From Betaproteobacteria bacterium (GTDB taxonomy: Bacteria > Pseudomonadota > Gammaproteobacteria > Burkholderiales > SG8-39), in contig DAHVFK010000107.1 of assembly GCA_027317055.1 (NCBI GenBank), forward strand, positions 1 through 9,261: a DNA stretch of 9,261 nucleotides, in the 5' to 3' direction. How positions within the stretch are numbered: the stretch's first letter is position 1; each line of letters opens with the position of its first letter. The notes below the pieces were generated by a model, which was not told the DNA's origin, did no database searches, and saw only the letters and a program-made list of their open reading frames with translations. The position numbers and the translations under genes were made by a program. Positions 1 through 5,779 of the stretch are shown in pieces.

Positions 1-1
1 G

Positions 2-613
2 GCAATGTACCAGGACGCGCTCAAGTACGTTCGGCGTCTTGCAGCCAACAAGGGCAATTTGCTGTTCGTCGCCACCAAGCGGCAGGCGCGCGAGATTATC
101 CGCGAAGAGGCCATGCGCTGTGCCATGCCGTTCGTCGATCACCGCTGGCTCGGCGGAATGCTGACTAACTTCAAGACCGTCAAGCAGTCCATCAAGCGCT
201 TGAGGGAAATGGAGCAAATGGCGCAAGACGGTACCTTCGAGCGAATGTCCAAGAAAGAAGCGCTGGGACTGCAGCGAGAGATGGAAAAACTGAACCGTTC
301 CCTGGGCGGAATCAAGGATCTTGCGAGCCTACCCGACGCGATGTTCGTAATCGATGTGGGCTATCAGAAGGGCGCGATCGCGGAGGCGGTAAAGCTCGGC
401 ATCCCGGTCGTGGGCGTGGTCGATACCAACCATTCGCCAGAGGGCATCGACTACGTCATTCCGGGCAATGACGACTCTAGCCGCGCGATCAGGCTGTATG
501 CGCGCGGAGTGGCCGATGCCGTCCTCGAGGGGCGTTCTCAATCCGTGGAAGAGATCGTTGAAGCGTCGCGCGACGAATTCGTCGAAGTGAACGACGAGGC
601 GGGCGAGGATTGA
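2..613 (+). CDS. rpsB: 30S ribosomal protein S2, 5'-truncated by the window edge
   Basis: The open frame runs from base 2 to TGA at 611-613 and gives 203 residues of ribosomal protein S2, a small-subunit protein that joins late in 30S assembly and anchors protein S1. By recalled alignment with E. coli S2 about 47 N-terminal residues lie upstream, so the ATG at base 5 is an internal methionine (the MYQDAL segment matches E. coli MFNEAL). Visible family landmarks are HRWLGGMLTNFKTVKQSIKR (fragment residues 47-66), KKEAL, SLGGIKD, and the C-terminal signature around PDAMFVIDVG, GIPVVGVVDTN and IPGNDD (about 111-158). The acidic tail (FVEVNDEAGED) is usual. tsf follows after a structured 110-base gap, as in the classical rpsB-tsf operon. 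Identity is certain; only the start and promoter are outside the window. Confidence 0.98.
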   Translation, partial: AMYQDALKYVRRLAANKGNLLFVATKRQAREIIREEAMRCAMPFVDHRWLGGMLTNFKTVKQSIKRLREMEQMAQDGTFERMSKKEALGLQREMEKLNRSLGGIKDLASLPDAMFVIDVGYQKGAIAEAVKLGIPVVGVVDTNHSPEGIDYVIPGNDDSSRAIRLYARGVADAVLEGRSQSVEEIVEASRDEFVEVNDEAGED

Positions 614-615
614 TG

Positions 616-628
616 CGGGCGCAGCCCG
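616..628 (+). other. Small hairpin just after the rpsB stop codon
   Basis: CGGGC (616-620) and GCCCG (624-628) form a perfect 5-bp GC stem around a GCA loop, beginning three bases after the rpsB TGA; a G-T pair at 615/629 could lengthen it. No T tract follows, so it is not a terminator alone. It may shield the rpsB 3' end from exonucleases or stack on the terminator hairpin seven bases downstream. Function is inferred. Confidence 0.4.
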
Positions 629-635
629 TGGTCTG

Positions 636-661
636 AAAAGGGGGCCGATGGCCCCTTTTTT
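636..661 (+). terminator. Intrinsic terminator or attenuator between rpsB and tsf
   Basis: GGGGCC (641-646) and GGCCCC (650-655) make a perfect 6-bp GC stem closed by the loop GAT, followed at once by six T residues (656-661) and preceded by AAAAG (636-640), which can extend the stem against the T tract. This is the textbook form of a Rho-independent terminator. Because tsf follows on the same strand with no clear promoter of its own, partial termination (attenuation) that makes tsf transcript less abundant than rpsB is more likely than complete termination; a terminator-like element in the same place is described for E. coli rpsB-tsf. The A tract upstream also gives a weaker terminator on the minus strand. 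Sequence form is clear; efficiency is unknown. Confidence 0.85.
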
Positions 662-668
662 CAACCTG

Positions 669-680
669 GAACTCGAGTTC
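669..680 (+). repeat. Perfect 12-bp palindrome in the rpsB-tsf gap
   Basis: GAACTCGAGTTC is identical to its own reverse complement and lies in non-coding DNA between the terminator and the tsf leader hairpin. A two-fold symmetric site of this size could bind a dimeric regulator, or be chance (one such 12-mer is expected per roughly 4,100 positions). No protein is known to me for this exact site. Confidence 0.35.
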
Positions 681-688
681 GACCAATC

Positions 689-714
689 GGGGCTGGCTAG
701 CCCCTGACAAGGAG
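689..714 (+). promoter_or_regulatory. tsf leader hairpin and ribosome binding site
   Basis: GGGGCT (689-694) pairs with AGCCCC (699-704) over a GGCT loop, a 6-bp stem ending four bases before the Shine-Dalgarno sequence AAGGAG (709-714). The latter sits 9 bases ahead of the tsf ATG at 724 and fixes that start. The hairpin arms also match the arms of the terminator at 641-655 (GGGGC with GCCCC in either direction), so alternative long-range pairings are possible. The ribosome binding site is firm; a regulatory role of the hairpin is inferred. Confidence 0.65.
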
Positions 715-723
715 CAGTCGGCA

Positions 724-1602
724 ATGGCAGAGATTACGGCGGGCCTGGTGAAGCAGCTCCGGGAAATGACCGGGCTTGGCATGATGGAATGTAAGAAGGC
801 GCTTAGCGAGACTGCGGGTGACGTGCAGAAAGCGGAGGAGCTTCTGCGGATAAAGAGCGGTGCCAAGGCGAGCAAGGCGGCGGGGCGAATCGCGGCGGAA
901 GGCGTCGTTGGTGCATTTCTTTCCCCGGGCGCCCGTCTGGGTGCGCTGGTTGAGGTCAATTGCGAAACCGACTTTGTGGCGAAAAACGAGGATTTCTTGT
1001 CCTTCGCCAACCGCGTGGCAGAGTTGATCGCGAATGCCGATCCGGCGAACGTCGATACGCTGTCTTCTCTGGACCTCGATGGCGCCAAGGTGGAGGAGCG
1101 CAGGCAAAGCCTGGTGCAAAAGATCGGCGAGAACATCTCCATTCGCCGATTCGAACGCCTTCGGAGCGCGTCGCGCCTCGCGCTTTATCTGCACGGTGCC
1201 AAGATCGGCGTAATCGTCGATTACGACGGCCCGGAACAGGTCGGCAAGGATCTCGCAATGCACGTTGCGTTCGCCAAGCCTGCGTTTCTCGCCAAGGCTG
1301 ACGTGCCGGCGAACGTGGTGGCACGTGAGCGCGAGATCCTTGCGGCGCGGGCCAAGGAATCGGGCAAGCCGGCTGAAATCGTGACCAGGATGGTCGAAGG
1401 CGGGGTGAACAAGTTCCTCGGTGAGATCGCCTTGCTCGGGCAGCCGTTTGTGAAGGACAACAAGCAAACCATCGAGAAGATGCTGGCCGCCAACAAGTCC
1501 AGAGTGCACGGATACAGATATATCGTCGTCGGCGAAGGAATCGAAAAGAAGACGAACGACTTTGCGGCGGAAGTCCAGGCGCAGGCGGGATTGGCGCGCT
1601 AG
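724..1602 (+). CDS. tsf: Translation elongation factor Ts (EF-Ts)
   Basis: This 292-residue protein is the guanine nucleotide exchange factor that releases GDP from EF-Tu in the cytoplasm, so that EF-Tu can be reloaded with GTP. The N-terminal UBA-like module is clear (residues 1-55, with TGLGMMECKKAL at 16-27). The core carries ETDFVAKNEDF (81-91), whose Asp83-Phe84 match the E. coli pair that intrudes near the EF-Tu magnesium site. QKIGENISIRRF (132-143), LGQPFVKD (238-245) and the C-terminal module EGIEKKTNDFAAEV (271-284) follow. Length is close to the usual 280-300. The ATG is set by AAGGAG nine bases upstream. It lies after rpsB behind a terminator-like hairpin and 34 bases before pyrH. 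Nothing is missing or unusual in the protein. Confidence 0.98.
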   Translation: MAEITAGLVKQLREMTGLGMMECKKALSETAGDVQKAEELLRIKSGAKASKAAGRIAAEGVVGAFLSPGARLGALVEVNCETDFVAKNEDFLSFANRVAELIANADPANVDTLSSLDLDGAKVEERRQSLVQKIGENISIRRFERLRSASRLALYLHGAKIGVIVDYDGPEQVGKDLAMHVAFAKPAFLAKADVPANVVAREREILAARAKESGKPAEIVTRMVEGGVNKFLGEIALLGQPFVKDNKQTIEKMLAANKSRVHGYRYIVVGEGIEKKTNDFAAEVQAQAGLAR

Positions 1603-1622
1603 CCGGGCACAGCCACCGCGAC

Positions 1623-1639
1623 GGAGATTCAAAGCCTTG
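1623..1639 (+). promoter_or_regulatory. Ribosome binding site and TTG start of pyrH
   Basis: GGAG (1623-1626) lies 10 bases before TTG at 1637-1639. The only other in-frame start-type codon nearby is TTG at 1562, inside tsf, which would add 25 arginine-rich residues absent from the family. The downstream TTG gives MEPKYKRILLKLSGEA, which matches the family N-terminus. This supports a rare TTG start for an essential gene. Confidence 0.7.
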
Positions 1640-2350
1640 GAACCCAAGTACAAACGCATACTGCTCAAGCTTTCCGGCGAAGCCCTAATGGGGAGCGACC
1701 CTTATGGCATTAATCGCCAGACGATTGAAGACATCGTCGCAGAGATCGCGCAGGTCGCGGGCATGGGCGTCGAAATCGGCGTCGTGATCGGCGGCGGCAA
1801 TATCTTCCGCGGCGTGGCACCCGGTGCCTCAGGCATGGATCGCGCCACGGCTGACTACATGGGAATGCTTGCAACCGTCATGAATGCACTAGCATTGCAG
1901 GACGCCATGCGCCACGCCGGACTGGCAAGCCGGGTTCAGTCTGCATTGAACGTAGAGCAGATTGTCGAGCCCTACATTCGAGGCAAGGCGATTCGCTACC
2001 TGGAAGAGGGCAAAATCGTGATTTTCGCGGCGGGCACGGGGAACCCATTTTTCACCACCGACACCGCTGCAGCCCTGCGGGGAAGCGAGATGGGCGCCGA
2101 GATCGTAATCAAGGCGACCAAGGTCGACGGCGTGTACACCGCCGATCCGAAGAAGGATGCAGGGGCGACGCGATATGGCCGTATCAGCTTCGACGAGGCG
2201 ATCGCCCGCAACCTCAAGGTAATGGACGCGACGGCACTCACACTTTGTCGCGACCAGAAGCTCCCGATCAACGTTTTTAGCATCTTCAAGAAAGGCGCAT
2301 TGAAGCGAGTGGTTCTCGGCGATGACGAGGGCACGCTCGTGCACGTGTGA
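1637..2350 (+). CDS. pyrH: UMP kinase (uridylate kinase)
   Basis: The 237-residue product phosphorylates UMP to UDP with ATP, the step of pyrimidine biosynthesis that supplies UTP and CTP. It belongs to the amino acid kinase fold, not to the eukaryotic-type nucleoside monophosphate kinases. The N-terminal KLSGEAL (11-17), the glycine-rich IGGGNIFRG (51-59), DYMGMLATVMN (73-83), the phosphate and UMP segment GTGNPFFTTD (133-142) and KATKVDGVYTADP (159-171) are all present. From the family, the enzyme is hexameric, activated by GTP and inhibited by UTP. The TTG start is chosen from family alignment and the GGAG ten bases upstream; the resulting length is normal. It is followed after 19 bases by frr, a pairing common in bacteria. 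The wording is close to betaproteobacterial PyrH as I recall it. Confidence 0.96.
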   Translation: MEPKYKRILLKLSGEALMGSDPYGINRQTIEDIVAEIAQVAGMGVEIGVVIGGGNIFRGVAPGASGMDRATADYMGMLATVMNALALQDAMRHAGLASRVQSALNVEQIVEPYIRGKAIRYLEEGKIVIFAAGTGNPFFTTDTAAALRGSEMGAEIVIKATKVDGVYTADPKKDAGATRYGRISFDEAIARNLKVMDATALTLCRDQKLPINVFSIFKKGALKRVVLGDDEGTLVHV

Positions 2351-2356
2351 GTCTGC

Positions 2357-2364
2357 AAAGGAGG
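2357..2364 (+). promoter_or_regulatory. Strong ribosome binding site of frr
   Basis: AAAGGAGG, nearly the full anti-Shine-Dalgarno complement, ends 5 bases before ATG at 2370. It is the strongest such site in the window and decides the frr start, against an upstream in-frame ATG at 2322 that lies inside pyrH and would add 16 unconserved residues. Confidence 0.85.
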
Positions 2365-2369
2365 CCGAC

Positions 2370-2927
2370 ATGATTCCGGAACTCAAGAAGAGCACCGAGC
2401 AGAGGATGGGCAAGAGCATCGACGCGTTCAAGTCGGATTTGTCGAAGGTCCGAACCGGACGCGCGCATACCGGTATCCTAGATCACGTCATAATCGATTA
2501 TTACGGTACGCCAACACCCTTGAACCAGGTGGCAAAGGTTACCCTGCTCGACGCACGCACGATCGGGGTCTCACCGTTCGAGAAGAAGATGGTGCAAGCG
2601 GTGGAAAAGGCGATTCGGGAATCCGATCTAGGGCTCAACCCCGCCGCCATGGGCGAGACGATCCGGGTCCCCATGCCTGCGCTTACCGAGGAGCGACGCA
2701 AGGAGCTCATCAAGGTGGTGCGCCATGAGGCAGAGAATGCCAGAGTCGCGGTGCGCAACTTGCGGCGCGACGCGAATCACGCACTCAAGGAAGCGCTCAA
2801 GAAGAAGGAAGTGTCGGAAAACGACGAGCGCCGCGCTCAGGACGAAGTGCAGAAGCTTACCGATCGCCATGTGACGGAGATCGATGCCCTCCTGCAACAG
2901 AAGGAAAGCGAACTGATGGCGGTATGA
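2370..2927 (+). CDS. frr: Ribosome recycling factor
   Basis: The product is 185 residues, the same length as E. coli RRF. With EF-G it splits the post-termination ribosome into subunits in the cytoplasm. The fold is a three-helix bundle plus a small beta domain. The first helix carries KVRTGRAHTGILD (26-38), the beta domain YYGTPTPLNQVAKVT (44-58) and SDLGLNP (85-91), and the long helices carry PALTEERRKEL (103-113), ARVAVRNLRRDAN (124-136) and SENDERRAQDEVQKLTD (149-165). Arg132, important for function in E. coli RRF, is at the same number here. The start is set by AAAGGAGG. uppS begins only 7 bases after the stop, so the translation genes run directly into the envelope genes. Confidence 0.98.
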   Translation: MIPELKKSTEQRMGKSIDAFKSDLSKVRTGRAHTGILDHVIIDYYGTPTPLNQVAKVTLLDARTIGVSPFEKKMVQAVEKAIRESDLGLNPAAMGETIRVPMPALTEERRKELIKVVRHEAENARVAVRNLRRDANHALKEALKKKEVSENDERRAQDEVQKLTDRHVTEIDALLQQKESELMAV

Positions 2928-2930
2928 GGT
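2926..2930 (+). promoter_or_regulatory. Ribosome binding site of uppS overlapping the frr stop
   Basis: GAGGT (2926-2930) includes the last two bases of the frr TGA and ends 4 bases before the uppS ATG at 2935. A ribosome ending frr would cover it, which suggests translational coupling. Confidence 0.6.
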
Positions 2931-2934
2931 TGCG

Positions 2935-3729
2935 ATGAGCACACACGCGAGTTCGACCCGTGAAATTCCGGTCCACGGCAATCTGCCGCGACACATTGCC
3001 ATGATCATGGACGGAAACGGTCGCTGGGCCAGGCAGCGCCATCTGCCGCGATTCGCGGGACACAAACGCGGCGTCGAGTCCGTGCGAGCAGTGGTCAAGG
3101 CGTGCGCCCAGCTTGGCGTGGAGTACCTTACCTTGTTCGCCTTCAGCTCCGAGAATTGGCGGCGCCCTCCCGATGAGGTTGCACTGCTGATGCAACTCTT
3201 GCATGGTGCTCTGAGCAACGAGGTCGAAAAGCTGCACCGCAATGGCATCCGCTTGAAATTGGTCGGCGATACGCAGCGATTCGGTCCGAAGATCCGGACT
3301 TTGATCGATCGTGGCGAGGCGCTGACGGCGAACAATACGGGCTTGACGCTGACCATCGCAGCGAATTACGGCGGTCGATGGGACATTCTCCAGGCCCTGT
3401 CAAAGCTACTGCGCGAGCGCCCAGATGTCGCATTGGGCCCGATACAGGAGGAGGCGGTTGCCCCGTATCTGGCGATGAGCTATGCGCCAGAGCCAGACCT
3501 GTTCATTCGTACGGGTGGGGAGCAGAGAGTGAGTAACTTCCTCTTGTGGCAGCTGGCCTACACGGAGCTGTATTTCACCGACACCCTTTGGCCGGACTTC
3601 GATGCGAACGCGTTGCAGGCCGCGATTGAATCTTATCGGCAGCGTGAGCGTCGCTACGGTCGCACCAGTGAGCAGCTTGGCGGGGGTGCCGCTTCCGGGT
3701 CGGAGCCAGCCACCGGAGCGGTGGCCTAA
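2935..3729 (+). CDS. uppS: Undecaprenyl diphosphate synthase (cis-prenyltransferase)
   Basis: This 264-residue enzyme condenses farnesyl diphosphate with eight isopentenyl diphosphates to give C55 undecaprenyl diphosphate, precursor of the lipid carrier for peptidoglycan, O-antigen and other envelope glycans. It acts at the inner face of the cytoplasmic membrane. MIMDGNGRWA (24-32) holds catalytic Asp26, at the same number as in E. coli. His43 in GHKRG, FSSENW (70-75), IRTGGEQRVSNFLLWQ (191-206) and ELYFTDTLWPDF (211-222), whose Glu211 matches the magnesium-binding Glu213 of E. coli, are all present. The last 16 residues are a Gly/Ala/Ser-rich unconserved tail whose codons also form a strong hairpin. 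Also called ispU. dxr, two genes on, makes precursor for the same pathway. Confidence 0.98.
   Translation: MSTHASSTREIPVHGNLPRHIAMIMDGNGRWARQRHLPRFAGHKRGVESVRAVVKACAQLGVEYLTLFAFSSENWRRPPDEVALLMQLLHGALSNEVEKLHRNGIRLKLVGDTQRFGPKIRTLIDRGEALTANNTGLTLTIAANYGGRWDILQALSKLLRERPDVALGPIQEEAVAPYLAMSYAPEPDLFIRTGGEQRVSNFLLWQLAYTELYFTDTLWPDFDANALQAAIESYRQRERRYGRTSEQLGGGAASGSEPATGAVA
3709..3725 (+). other. Perfect 7-bp GC-rich hairpin at the uppS-cdsA junction
   Basis: GCCACCG (3709-3715) and CGGTGGC (3719-3725) pair fully around a GAG loop, one base before the uppS stop codon and 9 bases before the cdsA TTG. The only nearby Shine-Dalgarno-like sequence, GGAG (3715-3718), is buried in its loop and stem. 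No T tract follows, so a terminator is unlikely. It could slow ribosomes, protect upstream RNA, or limit new initiation at cdsA. Structure is seen; role is inferred. Confidence 0.5.
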
Positions 3730-3734
3730 GCGGT

Positions 3735-4553
3735 TTGCTTTCAACCAGAATCCTGACATCGGTAGTACTTCTGGTCGCCATCGGCGCGGCACTCATCCTG
3801 TTGGGCCGAAACCAGTTCGCCGTGCTGGTGGCGCTACTGGTCTGCCTGGGCGCATTCGAGTGGGGCAAACTTTCCCACTTCGCGCCAGGTCAGGCAGCGC
3901 TGTACGCCGTGACGATGACGATCGCTTTTGCAGCCTCGTTGTGGATACTTGATTCAATCGACGAAGCTTGGGCCGCGCAGGAAACCCTATTCGGCGGCGC
4001 ACTGCTGCTGTGGCTGGGCGCCGTGCCGGCCTGGTTGCGCGCCGGCGTGCGCGATCGTCCGAAGTGGTTGTTGCCGGTAGCCGGGGTCTGCGTCCTGCTG
4101 CCGGCGGCGCTGGCCATGGTCGTCATGCCACGCATGGATCTCCTGCTGGCGCTGGGCCTGGTGTGGGTCTCGGACACCGCTGCCTATTTCACGGGTCGGA
4201 AGCTCGGTCGGCACAAGCTCGCGCCCGGCATCAGTCCCGGAAAGACCTGGGAGGGCGTGGCCGGCGCTGCCTTGGCGACCGCGGCCTACGCTATTATTTG
4301 CGCGATACTGGTCCCGCAGCTTGCCGAGCGCGTGCGGGGTACAGTCTGGCTGGTGTATCTGGTGGGCGCCGAAGTGCTCTTGCTTGCAAGTGTTCTCGGT
4401 GACTTGTTTGAATCGGCGCTTAAACGGCAAGCGTCGGTCAAAGATAGCGGCTCACTGCTTCCCGGTCACGGGGGCGTGCTGGATCGGATAGATAGTGCGA
4501 CAGCCGTGCTGCCGATTGCCGCGTTGCTACTGTATTGGATGACAAGGACGTGA
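3735..4553 (+). CDS. cdsA: Phosphatidate cytidylyltransferase (CDP-diacylglycerol synthase)
   Basis: The 272-residue integral inner-membrane enzyme converts phosphatidic acid and CTP to CDP-diacylglycerol and diphosphate, the branch point to phosphatidylethanolamine, phosphatidylglycerol and cardiolipin. It is mostly hydrophobic helices, for example residues 6-24, 28-42, 54-72, 86-101, 112-130, 134-151, 175-193, 204-222 and 255-269. The C-terminal family signature is complete: SALKR (227-231), KDSG (236-239), PGHGG (243-247) and DRID (250-253). SDTAAYFTGRKLG (146-158) and SPGKTWEG (167-174) are also typical. The start is TTG at 3735, five bases after the uppS stop, with no good ribosome binding site; MLSTRILTSVVLL fits family N-termini and no other upstream in-frame start exists. 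Translation probably depends on coupling to uppS. The stop overlaps the dxr start. Confidence 0.97.
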   Translation: MLSTRILTSVVLLVAIGAALILLGRNQFAVLVALLVCLGAFEWGKLSHFAPGQAALYAVTMTIAFAASLWILDSIDEAWAAQETLFGGALLLWLGAVPAWLRAGVRDRPKWLLPVAGVCVLLPAALAMVVMPRMDLLLALGLVWVSDTAAYFTGRKLGRHKLAPGISPGKTWEGVAGAALATAAYAIICAILVPQLAERVRGTVWLVYLVGAEVLLLASVLGDLFESALKRQASVKDSGSLLPGHGGVLDRIDSATAVLPIAALLLYWMTRT

Positions 4554-5779
4554 GCGCCACTGAACCACGGGCGGGACGAAACCGACGCACCCTGGGGCTT
4601 ACCGTCCTGGGCGCTACCGGATCTGTCGGGGCGAGCACACTCGATGTCGTCGCGCGCCATGGCGACAGATATTCTATATTCGCGTTAACCGCTCACCGGT
4701 CCGCAGATGCACTGCGCGAGCTGTGTGCCCGGCACCAGCCGCGCTACGCCGTTCTGTCGGGACTCGACGAGAGCCCGATTATCAGGAAGCGCTTCGCCGA
4801 CGCAGGTTGCCGTTGCGAATTGCTGTTCGGCGCCAAGGCGCTCGGGGAGGTCGCCGCCGGCGTCGATTCGGACGTCGTGATGGCGGCCATCGTGGGTGCG
4901 GCGGGGCTCGCGCCGACACTTGCGGCCGCGGCCGCAGGAAAGCGTGTATTGCTCGCAAACAAGGAAGCGCTGGTCATGGCCGGCCCCCTTTTCATGAATG
5001 CGGTGCGCAACGCCGGCGCGGAATTGCTTCCGATCGACAGCGAGCACAATGCGGTGTTCCAGTGCCTGCCGCATGGAGTGCATGCAAGGCCCATGCTGGG
5101 GGCGGTACGGAGAATCCTGCTCACCGCTTCGGGCGGACCATTCCGCTCGGTTCCGCTCGACAGGCTCGGGGGAGTAACGCCGGACGAAGCGTGCGCTCAT
5201 CCCAACTGGGTGATGGGACGCAAGATATCGGTCGATTCGGCTACCATGATGAACAAGGGGCTGGAAGTCATCGAGGCGCGCTGGCTGTTCGACATGGAAC
5301 CGGAACGGATCGAAGTCGTCATCCATCCCCAGAGCATCGTCCATTCGCTGGTCGAATACGTGGACGGCTCGATGATCGCCCAGCTCTCGAACCCGGATAT
5401 GCGGGTGCCGATCGCGCACGCGCTCGGATTCCCCGATCGGATCGATTCGGGAGCAAGCCCGCTCGATCTGGGTGCGATCGGCCAATTGTCTTTCGAGCGG
5501 CCCGATCTCGGCAGATTTCCGTGCCTGGCGCTCGCCTACGCGGCGCTGCGCGAGGGTGGCAGTGCTGCAGCAGTATTGAACGCGGCGAACGAGATCGCGG
5601 TCGAGGCTTTCCTGGCGGGGCGACTGCGCTTTACCCGAATCCCGGAGGTCATTGAGGCTGCGCTCGAGACGGTGGCAACGGGTTCCGCCGGCGACCTGGC
5701 CGGCGTCCTCGACGCGGATGCGCGCGGGCGTGCGGCCGCGGCGTCGACCGTCGCGCGGATGATGGGACGGGCCGCATGA
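4550..5779 (+). CDS. dxr: 1-deoxy-D-xylulose 5-phosphate reductoisomerase
   Basis: This enzyme (DXR, also ispC) rearranges and reduces DXP to 2-C-methyl-D-erythritol 4-phosphate with NADPH, the first committed step of the MEP isoprenoid pathway and the target of fosmidomycin. From the GTG at 4550 it has 409 residues against 398 in E. coli. The NADPH loop is GATGSVG (21-27). AAIVGAAG (112-119) and LLANKEALV (134-142) follow. The metal site is Asp163 and Glu165 in PIDSEHNA, with Glu239; His217, Asn235 and Lys236 (in MMNKGLEVIEARW) match substrate-binding residues, and LNAANE (343-348) is conserved. The GTG overlaps the cdsA TGA by 4 bases (GTGA). TTG at 4535 is an alternative adding five residues; AAGGA at 4544-4548 is too close to the GTG, so the exact start is uncertain. 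It overlaps rseP by ATGA. Confidence 0.96.
   Translation: MSATEPRAGRNRRTLGLTVLGATGSVGASTLDVVARHGDRYSIFALTAHRSADALRELCARHQPRYAVLSGLDESPIIRKRFADAGCRCELLFGAKALGEVAAGVDSDVVMAAIVGAAGLAPTLAAAAAGKRVLLANKEALVMAGPLFMNAVRNAGAELLPIDSEHNAVFQCLPHGVHARPMLGAVRRILLTASGGPFRSVPLDRLGGVTPDEACAHPNWVMGRKISVDSATMMNKGLEVIEARWLFDMEPERIEVVIHPQSIVHSLVEYVDGSMIAQLSNPDMRVPIAHALGFPDRIDSGASPLDLGAIGQLSFERPDLGRFPCLALAYAALREGGSAAAVLNAANEIAVEAFLAGRLRFTRIPEVIEAALETVATGSAGDLAGVLDADARGRAAAASTVARMMGRAA

Noticed and set aside
668..690. GGAACTC in the rpsB-tsf gap as a sigma-E -35 box
   Set aside because: No matching -10 box at correct spacing; the match is explained by the 12-bp palindrome.
1562..1636. N-terminal extension of PyrH from TTG 1562
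   Set aside because: It overlaps tsf, encodes an Arg-rich stretch absent from the family, and the TTG at 1637 has a suitable GGAG and gives the normal length.
697..1668. Minus-strand open frame of 323 codons opposite tsf
   Set aside because: It is a shadow of the tsf reading frame: no known motifs, no ribosome binding site that stands out, and it crosses the tsf ends without regard to gene borders.
4921..4936. Perfect 16-bp palindrome TGCGGCCGCGGCCGCA
   Set aside because: It encodes a run of alanines in Dxr with alternating GCG and GCC codons, which gives the symmetry automatically.
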